Source: DATKDU01 sp035512595 (lineage in GTDB: Bacteria > Planctomycetota > Planctomycetia > Pirellulales > Pirellulaceae). Taken from it: a stretch of 34,766 bases of DNA. The notes under the pieces are model-generated. The model searched no databases. It worked only from the letters and a program-made list of their open reading frames with translations, and was not told the origin of the DNA. Made by a program: the position numbers and the translations under genes. The DNA lies in NCBI GenBank assembly GCA_035512595.1, contig DATKDU010000569.1:1-34766 (forward strand). Direction: 5' to 3'. Position 1 is the stretch's first letter, and each line of letters begins with the position of its first letter. Positions 24,401 to 32,847 of this stretch are shown one piece after another.

Positions 24401-24473
24401 CTGTCAGCATCGCTCGCTGTTCCAGCAACTCGCCGAACAGCGCCCGAAACCGCCGATGAGCTTCGCCTATCAG
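21429..24473 (-). CDS. Giant secreted protein with dockerin-like repeats and hydrolase-like C-terminus
   Basis: This protein of about 1014 residues opens with FRALFGELLEQRAMLTA, a form of the N-terminal motif common in large planctomycete secreted proteins. Two Ca-binding dockerin-like loops follow (YDIDANGVADGADAY and WDVDGDNQIRWIDQV), then PKD/Ig-like beta domains (WGLSPGNG, IHWGDGSPPTV). Three or more D/N-rich loops carry DDDNANGIVD or DTDSDNNHVLEE patterns. The C-terminal 180 residues look like an alpha/beta hydrolase: the nucleophile motif GYSHGG near 886-891 and a late His in NHLTIDD. No ATG fits. I placed the start at a CTG (24473) because AAGGAGG lies just upstream; a TTG at 24710 would add 79 residues of noncoding character. 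The substrate is unknown. Confidence 0.8.
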   Translation of the reverse strand: MIGEAHRRFRALFGELLEQRAMLTAWWQNAANQYDIDANGVADGADAYFLDQELRAHGERVLTAPNGPVQHYWDVDGDNQIRWIDQVILLHYLTGTLEQHETNQAAKDAELTESGGGISSMSGYEVSLNPVGNVAEGTAFDLTGSVSPPGSYLIEATINWGLSPGNGSQGSIGTAPDGSFTVPHIYFDDGPAPGNGTPSDGETITLSGTILDSAVYAETNATVHNVIPAPELVLTNDNSPVGGPRWEVSGSIPGPAGMTDLHTVTIHWGDGSPPTVLNSVPTNQTFNTEPPHRYLPRQIHEGPIPYLMTVTVVDDDTGAAPPWQPQVPQYVLDLDNDANNNDLIEPADDPIEHYAPGRYLTVNMDDDNANGIVDHKEVIGPFPEEDDLEPLHIGWAPRPGFNYTDWRLVLTMDPAPYLDQYGQYVSDVARFYTSPDKAVLVPFEPTAEGPGFDWVIGSEPIPPVLYIESLSPARISLQLSLRTPQSSMHVDEDLVVFLAPLADLDTDSDNNHVLEESDLEDLDEADGPPPLAPVPGKIIRKNTDDDNENGVQDRLDPGPFEDAMGNPVNDDDLKPIKLKVGPGLPDLAGYTVTLVPSGEEIKIWKTHDKQPTLLAWAVAEMPAVLYVEGIEFGQPTLEIQLKNPAGAVVAKDIVKFTVITVDAIAYRPFSFFSPLTTGFIPVPVPFAEEATGVGIRRNGDGDVDPKDENGNPIGEDDLIRVDLDVGNGPAPWPPPGVGRKVGRSSALIDVWVNDNRTGAILTGAIGDLADVPAGSQTVYVDWPSSVDGAPTFEFSVWDTLHNNKALWDEVVFKPFKSIVIIFVGELEDPTDPPQNGTSTFAVEEYQKSGLDVHLFDENDVAENGSGPPYNEIVTAIKDRGVKNVAIMGYSHGGGSTYHLATRLEKDRPGLVMMGHSFDIGFTSYIDAIVNDDETPTASEIRRPCTPAVCKFHLNQYQRNLPPVGLRGDRTTLNGGADEEEDRTTTTNHLTIDDNGAVHDELREWLREKVKPFLP

Positions 24474-24747
24474 TTGCCCCTCCTTTTTGCGGGCAGGAGG
24501 ATGGCTATTGGCCAATGGTTTGGTTGAGCGGGTCTTGCTGGCGAGGTCCTCTGCGTGGCGGCCGCTAGGGGCGCAGCACGTAACGTGCCAATGCCAGCAT
24601 TGAGAGGGTGCCACAATGTCCGGTTGCACCGCCTTTGCCGATTCTTCCGCGGGCGAAAGAGATTCTGCCCGGCGGACTGCTAGCGGCCGATAAGTCCCTC
24701 GTTCAAGCAACTGCCAGCAACATGGACGTGCAGCCGCCCGGCGCGAG

Positions 24748-24831
<84 letters not shown>

Positions 24832-24870
24832 CAGGGGACAGGAGGCATTCGCCTTCTGACCTCTGCTATC

Positions 24871-24947
24871 TGAACCCTGAACCCTGAACCCTGAACCCTG
24901 AACCCTGAACCCTGAACCCTGAACCCTGAACCCTGAACCCTGAACCC
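24871..24947 (+). repeat. Tandem heptanucleotide array, unit tgaaccc, 11 copies
   Basis: Eleven perfect 7-bp units cover 77 bp, only about 40 bp from the array with a different unit. The reverse complement of the unit, gggttca, forms the in-frame array of the anti-sigma gene at 4853-4880. Confidence 0.97.
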
Positions 24948-25037
24948 TTTCCTGCGCCCAGGGATGACGCGGCTTTCTCCAGGACGGAGAGTGTGCCAGC
25001 CAGTTTCAGGCTTCCACACTCCACACGGGGAAAGACG

Positions 25038-25358
25038 ATGGCTCACAAGCACGTGGTGCGCGTCGTGACGCGCGCCGGCGACGGAACCTTGCGCATCAAG
25101 GACTATCCGTCCACCGATCCGCTCCTGCACACGCACACGCAGATCGGCATCGACGACTGTAGCACCGACCTGTCGCTCCGCGGCCTGCCGGTCTTTCGCG
25201 GCCTGATCGGCCCCATGCCGGAAGGGAAGACGATCGTCCGCTACGAATCTCCCGACGTCTTCGAATCGATGACCAAAGAATGGACGACGGCCAAAGCGAC
25301 CCGCCGCCCGCGCCGGAGAATGCATGCACCCGCTTCTGCCGCGGACGCCAAAGCGTAA
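25038..25358 (+). CDS. Small conserved-looking hypothetical protein
   Basis: This 106-residue soluble protein begins MAHKHVVRVVTRAGDGTLRI after a GGGGAAAG element close to the ATG. It has an HTHTQIGIDDCS segment near 30-41 and a basic tail. I recognise no domain; the His-rich segment could bind metal, which would fit the metal-efflux genes downstream, but this is only suggestive. A longer frame from 24993 begins inside the leader and is less likely. It lies 150 bp before the outer-membrane component and may be a separate unit. Confidence 0.65.
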   Translation: MAHKHVVRVVTRAGDGTLRIKDYPSTDPLLHTHTQIGIDDCSTDLSLRGLPVFRGLIGPMPEGKTIVRYESPDVFESMTKEWTTAKATRRPRRRMHAPASAADAKA

Positions 25359-25508
25359 CGGCGCCGGTAATCTGCGCAAGCAATGTGGGTTCTGGCAATC
25401 GAGCCGCTTTTGACAGTGGTAACGCGACGATAAGAGGGTGGGGCGCGAGTTTGCGGCACAGCAGAATGCTAGCTGAATGGCTTTCCGCCCCGCCAAACGA
25501 TCTCCGCA

Positions 25509-27011
25509 ATGACACTGGCAGGGACGGATCGAGTGAACGAGAACTGCCGATACCTCCGACTTGCCGCCGTCCTGGCGATGGTCATCGCCGGCTGTCGGAC
25601 GGGCGATCCGGGTCCGGGGGTCATTGCGGGGGCGCCTCCGCCGCCGCTGGGGCGGTATGAGCCGGCGCCGTCGTCGCCGTTGCCTGAGACATCGCCGCCG
25701 CGGCGCGATGTCCAGCGGCCGCTGACGCCGGCAGTTGTCGTACCGGCGGCCCATCAGCAGCCGGAGCCATTGCCGTCGCCGTCCGACCGCGCGGAACCGC
25801 CGCCGCAACCGCCGGCGACAACCGATGACGAGCGCGCGAACGAAGGTGAAGGCTCGCTGTCGCTGGCGCAACTCATTGCCGAGGTCGAGGAGCGGAATCC
25901 GTCGCTCCAGGCAATGACCGCCGCCTGGCAAGCCGCTGCGGAACGCTATCCGCAAGCCGTGGCCCTCGATGACCCGATGTTCATGGCCATGCTGGCCCCC
26001 GGGGCGCTTGGCGACCGGGATGTCCACGGCGGTCAGCAGCTCCAGGTGACGCAGCGGGTTCCCTGGCCGGGCAAGCGCCGTGCTCGCGGCGATGCGGCCC
26101 AAAGCGAAGCCGATGCCGCGTATCACGAGCTGGAAGAGGCCCGCCTCGAGCTGCGTTTGATGACGCAGGCCGCGTACTACGAATACTATCTGACGCGCGA
26201 GTACTTGCGGCTCAATCGCGAGAACACGGCCATCTTGCAGCGGTTTCGCGACGTCGCCGAGATTCGGTTTCAAAACAATCTGGTCACGCAGCAGGATGTC
26301 TTGCAGGCCGACGTGGAGCTGCACGAGCTGGCGCGGCGGCAGCTTGAGCTGACCCGCATGCAGCGCGTCGCCGCGGCTAGAATCAATACGCTGCTTCGCC
26401 GTCCGCCCGATGCCCCGCTGCCAGAGCCGGAGGCGCTGCCGGCCGCAGACCCCCCGGAAGAGCCTTCGCTCTTGATCGCCCAGGCCCTGGCGCAGCGGCC
26501 CGACTTGGCGGCACTAGCCCATCGGATCGAGGCGGAGCAGGCCGCCCTGACGCTGGCCCACAAAAACTATCTTCCGGACGTGGACGTGATCGGCGCTTAC
26601 AACGCCATGATGCCGGAGAAGGAAATGTGGGGGCAGGTCGGCGTGGGAATGAATATTCCGCTCTATCGCCAGAAGCGGCACGCGGCAGTCGCGGAGGCGG
26701 AGCAGAAGATCAGCCAGCGGGTCGCCGAATACGAGCAGAAGCAGCTCGATATCCAGTACGACGTGCAATCGGCCTTCGAGCGGCTGGACGAAAGCCGGCA
26801 GGCCATGGAACTGTATCGCCAGAAGCTGATCCCGACGGCACAGCTCAATGCCGAGGCGACGCAGGCCAACTACGAAAACGCCAACGCGACGTTTTTGGAC
26901 CTGGCGACAGCCCAGCGGCAGCTCATCGCACTCCGCGAGAAGGAGCAGGAAGCGGTCATCGCCTGGCATCTGCGGCGGGCGGAGCTGGAGCGGGCGGTTG
27001 GTGGTAGGTGA
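25509..27011 (+). CDS. cusC: TolC/CusC-family outer-membrane efflux lipoprotein
   Basis: This 500-residue protein is the outer-membrane channel of the metal efflux system. A lipoprotein signal (LAMVIAGC, Cys near 29) is followed by a Pro-rich linker of about 85 residues. Two outer-membrane-efflux repeats follow, with ERNPSLQAMTAAW, the Q-RVPWPGKR turn, long helices, and NYLPDVDVIGAYN with MNIPLYRQKR in the second repeat. The annotated start is the ATG at 25509; the GTG at 25533 would give a more typical lipoprotein signal and is a fair alternative. Its stop runs straight into a heptanucleotide array before cusB. The symbol reflects family similarity, not proven metal specificity. Confidence 0.9.
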   Translation: MTLAGTDRVNENCRYLRLAAVLAMVIAGCRTGDPGPGVIAGAPPPPLGRYEPAPSSPLPETSPPRRDVQRPLTPAVVVPAAHQQPEPLPSPSDRAEPPPQPPATTDDERANEGEGSLSLAQLIAEVEERNPSLQAMTAAWQAAAERYPQAVALDDPMFMAMLAPGALGDRDVHGGQQLQVTQRVPWPGKRRARGDAAQSEADAAYHELEEARLELRLMTQAAYYEYYLTREYLRLNRENTAILQRFRDVAEIRFQNNLVTQQDVLQADVELHELARRQLELTRMQRVAAARINTLLRRPPDAPLPEPEALPAADPPEEPSLLIAQALAQRPDLAALAHRIEAEQAALTLAHKNYLPDVDVIGAYNAMMPEKEMWGQVGVGMNIPLYRQKRHAAVAEAEQKISQRVAEYEQKQLDIQYDVQSAFERLDESRQAMELYRQKLIPTAQLNAEATQANYENANATFLDLATAQRQLIALREKEQEAVIAWHLRRAELERAVGGR

Positions 27012-27037
27012 GTGGTGAGTGGTGCGTGGTGAGTGGT
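27010..27037 (+). repeat. Heptanucleotide array between cusC and cusB
   Basis: Four 7-bp units, gagtggt, gagtggt, gcgtggt and gagtggt, begin inside the stop codon of the cusC-like gene and end 22 bp before the cusB start. They fill most of the short gap inside the operon. Confidence 0.9.
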
Positions 27038-27059
27038 AGAATGCGGCAGAGGTTTGCTC

Positions 27060-28775
27060 ATGCGAATTGCTTTCGACTCTGCTCGCCGCTGGGGCATTCC
27101 GCTGGCTATCGCCGCGGTGCTGATTGCCGTCGTCGTCTTCTGGCCCCGCTCGCAGCGGGAAGCGGGCAAAGGGGGCGGCATCTGGACCTGCTCGATGCAC
27201 CCGCAGATCCGCATGGATCACTTCGACCGCTGCCCGATCTGCGGCATGGACCTGGTCCCCGTTGCCAACGGCGACGGCGAGCAGCAGCTTCCCCCCGATC
27301 AACTCAAGCTTAGTGAGCACGCCCAGCAGATGGCCCGCGTCGCTACGACTGCGGTCGCCCGGCGGCTCCTGCTCCATGAGATTCGCACCGTCGGCCGGAT
27401 CGATTTCGACGAGACCCGCATGAAGCAGATCGCCAGCCGGGTCGATGGCCGCGTCGATCAGGTCTTTGCCGACTTCCCCGGCACGAAGGTCAAGGAAGCA
27501 GATCACCTCGTCAGCATCTACAGCCCCAATCTCGTCTCCACGCAGGAGGAATTCCTGCTCGCTTCGCGGCGGCAGCAGGAGCAGCGAGCCATCTTGCCCA
27601 ATGCTCCTGACCTGGCGGCCAGCGCGCGGCGGCGGCTGAAACTGTGGGGGCTGACCGACCAGCAGCTCGATGACATCCTGGCCTCCGGCCGCGCAGAAAC
27701 GCACCTGGTCATCTACGCCCCCATCGGCGGCACGATCGTCGAGAAGATGGTTCGTGCTGGGCAGTACGTCAAGGAAGGGGACACCCTCTACACGATTGCC
27801 GACCTGGGGCATGTCTGGCTGATCGTGGAGGTCTACGAGACCGATCTCGCCTGGGTCCGCTTTGGCCAGACCGTACAGGTGACGCTCGAAGCCGATCCGT
27901 CGGCATCGTTCACCGGGCAGGTCGGGTTCATCGAGCCGGTGCTCAACGAGCAGACGCGAACCGTGCGCGTGCGGGTGATCCTCAAGAACGACGAAGGGAA
28001 GCTGAAGCCCGGCATGTTCGCCCTGGCGCTGATTCAAGTCGCCGTGATGCCCGATGGATCTCCCGGGCCCACCGGGCTGGAAGGAAAATTCGCCTGCCCG
28101 ATGCACCCCTATGTCGTGCAGGACCATGAAGGGGAATGCCGCGTCTGCTTGATGGCGCTGGAGCAGATTCCCGGAACGCCGATGCCTTCTGGAGAGCCGC
28201 CGCAAGTCTTGTCAATTCCAGCCGAAGCCGTGCTCACGACCGGCCGGCGGCGGCTGGTTTACGTGGCGCGCGAGAGCGGAGTGTACCAGCTTGTCGAGCC
28301 GCAGCTCGGTTCGCGAGCCGGCGATTTCTTTCCCGTCCTCGGCGGACTCAAGGAAGGGGACCGCGTCGTTTCCCGCGGCAATTTCCTGCTCGATTCGCAG
28401 TTCCAGATCAGCGGCAAGCCGAGCTTGTTCTATCCCGAAGGAATGACCGGCGGCGGCGGACACGCGCATGGCGCGGCGTCCCCAGGTGCGCCGGCCGCAC
28501 AAGATCCCAAGCGGGCCGAAACGATTTCCGCCAATCTGGCGAAGCTGAGTGCCGCCGATCGCAAGCTCGTGCTGGCCCAAAAAGACTGCCCCATCACCGG
28601 CGAGCCGCTGGGGTCGATGGGAGTGCCGCCGAAGCTCGACGTCAACGGCCAGAGGGTTTTCGTCTGCTGTGCCGGCTGCACGCCGGAGGTGCGGAAGGAG
28701 CCGGAGAAGGCCCTGGCGAAAATCAAAGGTCGGAAGTCAGAGGTCGGCGGTCAGAAATCGGAGCCGACAGATTAA
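27060..28775 (+). CDS. cusB: CusB-like RND efflux adaptor with several metal-binding modules
   Basis: This 571-residue periplasmic membrane-fusion protein is anchored by an N-terminal membrane segment (about 12-29). A heavy-metal-binding domain follows, with CSMHP and CPICGMDL (Cys44, His47, Cys58, Cys61). The adaptor core has barrel-sandwich and beta-barrel parts (VDGRVDQVFADFPGTKV, YAPIGGTIVEKMVRAGQYV, GFIEPVLNEQTRTVRVRV). A second module, FACPMHP-CRVCLMALEQ, sits near 345-372. The C-terminus adds a YHS-like domain with CPITGEP and CCAGC near 508-555. Three metal-binding modules in one adaptor is rich for the family. The ATG at 27060 has AGAGG upstream. The last codons (GRKSEVGGQKSE) are encoded by degenerate 7-bp repeats. 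It should bring Cu/Ag-type ions to the pump. Confidence 0.93.
   Translation: MRIAFDSARRWGIPLAIAAVLIAVVVFWPRSQREAGKGGGIWTCSMHPQIRMDHFDRCPICGMDLVPVANGDGEQQLPPDQLKLSEHAQQMARVATTAVARRLLLHEIRTVGRIDFDETRMKQIASRVDGRVDQVFADFPGTKVKEADHLVSIYSPNLVSTQEEFLLASRRQQEQRAILPNAPDLAASARRRLKLWGLTDQQLDDILASGRAETHLVIYAPIGGTIVEKMVRAGQYVKEGDTLYTIADLGHVWLIVEVYETDLAWVRFGQTVQVTLEADPSASFTGQVGFIEPVLNEQTRTVRVRVILKNDEGKLKPGMFALALIQVAVMPDGSPGPTGLEGKFACPMHPYVVQDHEGECRVCLMALEQIPGTPMPSGEPPQVLSIPAEAVLTTGRRRLVYVARESGVYQLVEPQLGSRAGDFFPVLGGLKEGDRVVSRGNFLLDSQFQISGKPSLFYPEGMTGGGGHAHGAASPGAPAAQDPKRAETISANLAKLSAADRKLVLAQKDCPITGEPLGSMGVPPKLDVNGQRVFVCCAGCTPEVRKEPEKALAKIKGRKSEVGGQKSEPTD
28727..28761 (+). repeat. Heptanucleotide array forming the end of cusB
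   Basis: Five degenerate 7-bp units (aggtcgg, aagtcag, aggtcgg, cggtcag, aaatcgg) encode the last residues of the adaptor, suggesting the array has replaced or extended the original stop region. Confidence 0.75.
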
Positions 28776-28875
28776 CCCCGTGGCGTAGCAAGAATCATTA
28801 CCTGGAACTGAGTACTTGCTAGCGCGGCGGGGCCGCCGCGAAGTGGGTGAAAACTGGCGGCGGCATTAGCAGAAT

Positions 28876-28987
28876 AATGGGGGCAGAATAATGGGGAACA
28901 GAATAGGAGGATTCGGGGAGCGGCGCAAAAGTTGTCTGCTCCTTGACTCTTTCCTCCCCCCCGGGTCTGCATTATTCTGCCCCCATT
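28876..28987. repeat. 18-bp inverted repeat between cusB and cusA
   Basis: The sequence aatgggggcagaataatg at 28876-28893 is the perfect reverse complement of 28970-28987, and partial copies of agaataatgggg lie beside each arm. The 361-bp gap 28776-29136 contains this element and no convincing gene. In the mRNA it would form a strong stem between the adaptor and pump genes and might lower or separate pump expression. Confidence 0.9.
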
Positions 28988-29136
28988 GTTCTGCTGTTCC
29001 CCCTTGCATCCCCAAGCTCAACACCATCGCCGCCTAGATTTCCGCGCCAAATAACAGCAAGCCAACGGACAACGGTGTACTGAAGTACCAAGTACCGAGC
29101 AACGTAAGCTCTCAAGCCACCTCCGACCTCCGCCCC

Positions 29137-32100
29137 ATGGTCAACTGGCTCATCTCCTGGTGCCTGAAAAACACCTTCCTGGTGCTGATTGCCGTCGTTG
29201 CCACCCTGGGCGCCGGCTGGTACGCCCTTCAGCACATCCCGATCGATGCCATTCCCGATATCGGCGAGAAGCAGGTCATCGTCTTTGCCGACTGGCCCGG
29301 CCGCAGCCCTCAGGACGTCGATGACCAGGTCACCTACCCGCTGACGATCGCCATGTCGGGGACGCCCGGCGTGAAGGTCATCCGCTCGGCCTCCGGCTTC
29401 GGCTTCTCGATGGTGTTTGTCGTCTTCGACGACAGCATCGATTACTACTGGGCCCGCAGCCGCGTGCTGGAGCGGATGAACATCGCCCGCGGCCGCCTCC
29501 CCGCCGGGGTCGAGCCGGTTCTCGGTCCCGACGCCACCGCGCTGGGCCAGGTCTACTGGTACACGGTCGAAGGGGAAGGGTTCGATCTGGCCGAATTGCG
29601 CACCGTGCAGGATTGGTACATCCGCTACCAGCTCAACGCGGTCGAAGGGGTCTCGGAAGTCGCCTCCGCCGGCGGCTACGTCAAGCAGTACCAGATCGAC
29701 GTCGATCCGGTCAAGCTGCGAGCCCACGGCGTCTCCCTCCCCGAAGTCACCGAGGCCGTCCGCCGCTCCAACATCGACGTCGGCGCTAAGGTCATCGAGA
29801 TCAACCAGGTCGAGTTCTTCATCCGCGGCATTGGCTTCATCAAGAGCACGACGGACCTGGAAAACGTCGTCCTCCGCGCCAGCGGCGGCACGCCGCTGTA
29901 CATCAAAAACGTCGCCACCGTGAAGCTCGGGCCGGAGTTCCGTCGCGGGGCGCTCGACAAGGGAGGGGTCGAAGCCGTCGGCGGCGTCGTCACCATGCGG
30001 TACGGCGAAAACCCGCTCACCGTCATCCGCCGCGTCAAGGACAAGATTCGCGAAATCGAGCCCGGCCTGCCGGAAAAAACACTGGCGGACGGCCGCATCT
30101 CCAAAATCCGCATCGTCCCGTTCTACGACCGCACCGGCATCATCTACGAAACGATTGAAACGCTCCGCAAGGCGCTCACCGAGGAGGCGATTGCCGCGGC
30201 CATTGTCGTGTTCGTCTTCCTGCTCCACTTCCGCAGCTCGCTGGCGATTGTGACCACGCTGCCGCTATCGGTCGCCATGTCGTTCCTCGCCATGTACCTG
30301 CTGGGGATCGACTCCAACATCATGTCGCTGGCCGGACTGGCCATCGCCATCGGCGACGTGGCCGACATGGGGGTGATCATGACGGAGAACATCTACCGTC
30401 ACATCGCCAAGAACGACGGCAGCAAGACCTATTACCAGTGCGTCGAAGAAGGGGCGCACGAAGTGGGCGGGGCGATCCTGACCGCCGTCTCCAACACGAT
30501 CATTTCGTTCATTCCCGTCTTCGCCCTGACCGACCAGGAAGGAAAGCTGTTTCATCCCCTGGCATACACCAAGACGTTTGCGATTGCCGCCTCGGCAATC
30601 CTGTCGATCACCGTGGTCCCTGTGCTGACCTACCACTTGCTCAAGCCGGTCCGCTGGGGCAAACCGTTCAGCGCGGCGCTGGCGGCAGCCGTCGGCATTG
30701 TCGGCGGCTTTGCGGCGTGGTGGCTGTTCCGCACGTTCTTGCCGAGTGAAGCGAGCGTCAGCGGTCACCTTCCCATGTCGCTGGCGATCGGGATTGGCCT
30801 GGCGCTGATCGTTTACCGGATGACTCAGGAGCGGCTGCTGCCGCTGGAAGAGAATTTTGTTTCGCGGGCCATCCTGGCGGTGTATGTGCCGGCGCTCCGG
30901 TGGGTGCTGGCGCACAAGGCGATGTTCGTCAGCATTCCCGTCGCCATCGTGATCATCGGGCTGCTCACCTCGCTTGGATTCCGCCGCATGATGTACCCCG
31001 TGGAAGCGGCACTGGCCCGCTTCGACATCAACCCCAACCAGGTGCGGGTCTACAGCGACCTGGCTCATCGCTTCCCCGGCCTGGGGCGGGAATTCATGCC
31101 GCCGCTGGACGAAGGGTCGCTCCTTTACATGCCGTCGCTGGTGCCAGCGGGCTCACTTTCGTCCGCGCTGGAAGTGATCGCGGATCAGGACCGGGCGATT
31201 TTGTCGGTCCCGGAGGTCGAGTCGTGCGTCGGCAAGATCGGCCGGGCCGATACGGCACTCGATCCGGCCCCGATCGGCATGGTGGAGACGATCATCATGC
31301 TCAAGCCCGTCAGCCAGTGGCGGACGCTGCGGCAGGAGCGGTTCTACGATGGCTGGCCGCAGTGGATCAAGCCGCCGCTGCGGTACGTGTGGCCCGAGAC
31401 GCGGAAGATCACGAAGGCGGAAATTTTAGAGGACCTTCGAGAGAAAACCGACATTCCCGGCGTGCTGCCGTCGTGGCTCCAGCCGATCCAGACTCGGCTG
31501 ATCATGCTTCAGAGCGGCTTCAAAGCGATGATGGGGGTGAAAATCTACGGCTCGGACCTTGCCGAGATCGAAAGAATCGGGCTGGAATTGGAGCCGCTGC
31601 TCTGGAGCGTGCCGGGCGCAACCGACGTCGTCGCCGATCGGATCACCGGCAAACCTTACATCGAGTTTGCCATCGATCGGGAGAAGATCGCCCGCTACGG
31701 CGTGAGCATCCGCGACGTGCAGGACGTGATCGAGGTCGCGATCGGCGGGGAGAACCTGACGACGTCGGTCGAAGGGCGCGAGCGGTATCCGATCCGCGTC
31801 CGCTATCCGCGCGAGCTGCGCGACAATCTCGAGGACCTGGAGCACATTCTCGTCCCGGCCGCCAACGGGGCGCACATCCCGATCGCGCAGGTGGCCGATA
31901 TTCGCTACACGGTCGGCCCGCAAGAGATCAAGAGCGAAAATGCGCTACTGGTCGGATACGTCACGCTCAACACCCGCGACCGGGACGAAGTCAGCGTCGT
32001 GGAAGATGCCGACGCGCTGATCCGGGCCAAGATCGAAAGCGGCGAGCTCAAATTCCCGCCCGGTTATTACTACCAGTGGGCCGGGCAGTTCGAGAACCAG

Positions 32101-32646
32101 GTCCGGGCGATGAAGCGGCTGTGGATCCTGGTTCCGCTCTGCCTGGGCTTGCAGTTCATCATGCTCTATCTGGCTTTTGGCCGCTGGTGGCTGGCACTGT
32201 TCATCTTCGCGGACATCATCGTCTCGGCGGCCGGCGGCTTTTTGCTGCTCGCCTGGTGGGGATACAATTGGAGCGTGGCGGTCGCGGTCGGGTTCATCGC
32301 CCTGATCGGCGTCGCCGAAGATGACAGCGTTTTGTTCGCCACCTACTTGAACCAACTCTTCGGCCAGCCGGAGCGCCAGCCGCAGTCGATCGAGGAAGTT
32401 CGCGAGCTGGTGGTCGAAGGGGGCAGCAAGCGCATTCGCCCCAGCCTGATGACCACGGCTACGACCGTCATCGGCCTGATGCCCGTCGTCCTGGCCGAAG
32501 GCCGCGGCTCCGACATCATGCAGCCGATGGCCATCCCCTCCCTCGGCGGCATGGCCATGTCGGTCGTCACCATCTTCATCATCCCCTGCGTTTACTCGTG
32601 GGTCGAAGAGCGGCGTCTGGCGCGGCGGCTGGCGCAGGGGTCGTAA
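29137..32646 (+). CDS. cusA: CusA/CzcA-family heavy-metal RND efflux pump
   Basis: This 1169-residue inner-membrane proton antiporter drives metal export through the CusB/CusC channel. It has the N-terminal membrane helix with IPIDAIPDIGEKQV, the pore segment WPGRSPQDVDDQVTYPL, SASGFGFSMVFVVF, and GVSEVASAGGYVKQYQ. The proton-relay helix reads AIGDVADMGVIMTEN, with the usual acidic residues. The periplasmic cleft has EGSLLYMPSLVP and a Met-rich IIMLKP/MLQSGFKAMMG stretch, in line with Cu/Ag transport. RPSLMTTATTVIGLMPV is near the end. It is longer than typical CusA (about 1040) through an extra membrane-adjacent segment near residues 510-570. The ATG lacks a strong ribosome-binding site and follows the inverted repeat. 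Confidence 0.94.
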   Translation: MVNWLISWCLKNTFLVLIAVVATLGAGWYALQHIPIDAIPDIGEKQVIVFADWPGRSPQDVDDQVTYPLTIAMSGTPGVKVIRSASGFGFSMVFVVFDDSIDYYWARSRVLERMNIARGRLPAGVEPVLGPDATALGQVYWYTVEGEGFDLAELRTVQDWYIRYQLNAVEGVSEVASAGGYVKQYQIDVDPVKLRAHGVSLPEVTEAVRRSNIDVGAKVIEINQVEFFIRGIGFIKSTTDLENVVLRASGGTPLYIKNVATVKLGPEFRRGALDKGGVEAVGGVVTMRYGENPLTVIRRVKDKIREIEPGLPEKTLADGRISKIRIVPFYDRTGIIYETIETLRKALTEEAIAAAIVVFVFLLHFRSSLAIVTTLPLSVAMSFLAMYLLGIDSNIMSLAGLAIAIGDVADMGVIMTENIYRHIAKNDGSKTYYQCVEEGAHEVGGAILTAVSNTIISFIPVFALTDQEGKLFHPLAYTKTFAIAASAILSITVVPVLTYHLLKPVRWGKPFSAALAAAVGIVGGFAAWWLFRTFLPSEASVSGHLPMSLAIGIGLALIVYRMTQERLLPLEENFVSRAILAVYVPALRWVLAHKAMFVSIPVAIVIIGLLTSLGFRRMMYPVEAALARFDINPNQVRVYSDLAHRFPGLGREFMPPLDEGSLLYMPSLVPAGSLSSALEVIADQDRAILSVPEVESCVGKIGRADTALDPAPIGMVETIIMLKPVSQWRTLRQERFYDGWPQWIKPPLRYVWPETRKITKAEILEDLREKTDIPGVLPSWLQPIQTRLIMLQSGFKAMMGVKIYGSDLAEIERIGLELEPLLWSVPGATDVVADRITGKPYIEFAIDREKIARYGVSIRDVQDVIEVAIGGENLTTSVEGRERYPIRVRYPRELRDNLEDLEHILVPAANGAHIPIAQVADIRYTVGPQEIKSENALLVGYVTLNTRDRDEVSVVEDADALIRAKIESGELKFPPGYYYQWAGQFENQVRAMKRLWILVPLCLGLQFIMLYLAFGRWWLALFIFADIIVSAAGGFLLLAWWGYNWSVAVAVGFIALIGVAEDDSVLFATYLNQLFGQPERQPQSIEEVRELVVEGGSKRIRPSLMTTATTVIGLMPVVLAEGRGSDIMQPMAIPSLGGMAMSVVTIFIIPCVYSWVEERRLARRLAQGS

Positions 32647-32847
32647 TCACAAGCCCGACGCGCCAGCGAGGGACAGGCATCCTTGCCAATCGGCCGTTTC
32701 TCTCGCTTATAAACCAGCTCGGGGCTCCGCTTCGGCGGTGTTACCGTAGTCTCCGGTCAACAGCGGGAACGCCAACGTCGTTCGCACCACACCGACACCT
32801 CTGGCCCTTGACGTCCGCCACACGTTCAGGAACGTGCCATGCGGCCC

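Noticed and set aside
26514..28205. 563-residue minus-strand frame
   Set aside because: It is antisense to the CusC and CusB-like genes and has no recognisable domain.
32647..32847. Small gene or IS remnant after cusA
   Set aside because: It contains a cccgacgcgccagcgaggga word that I suspect is a dispersed repeat, but there is no frame with coding character and no terminal inverted repeats or transposase.
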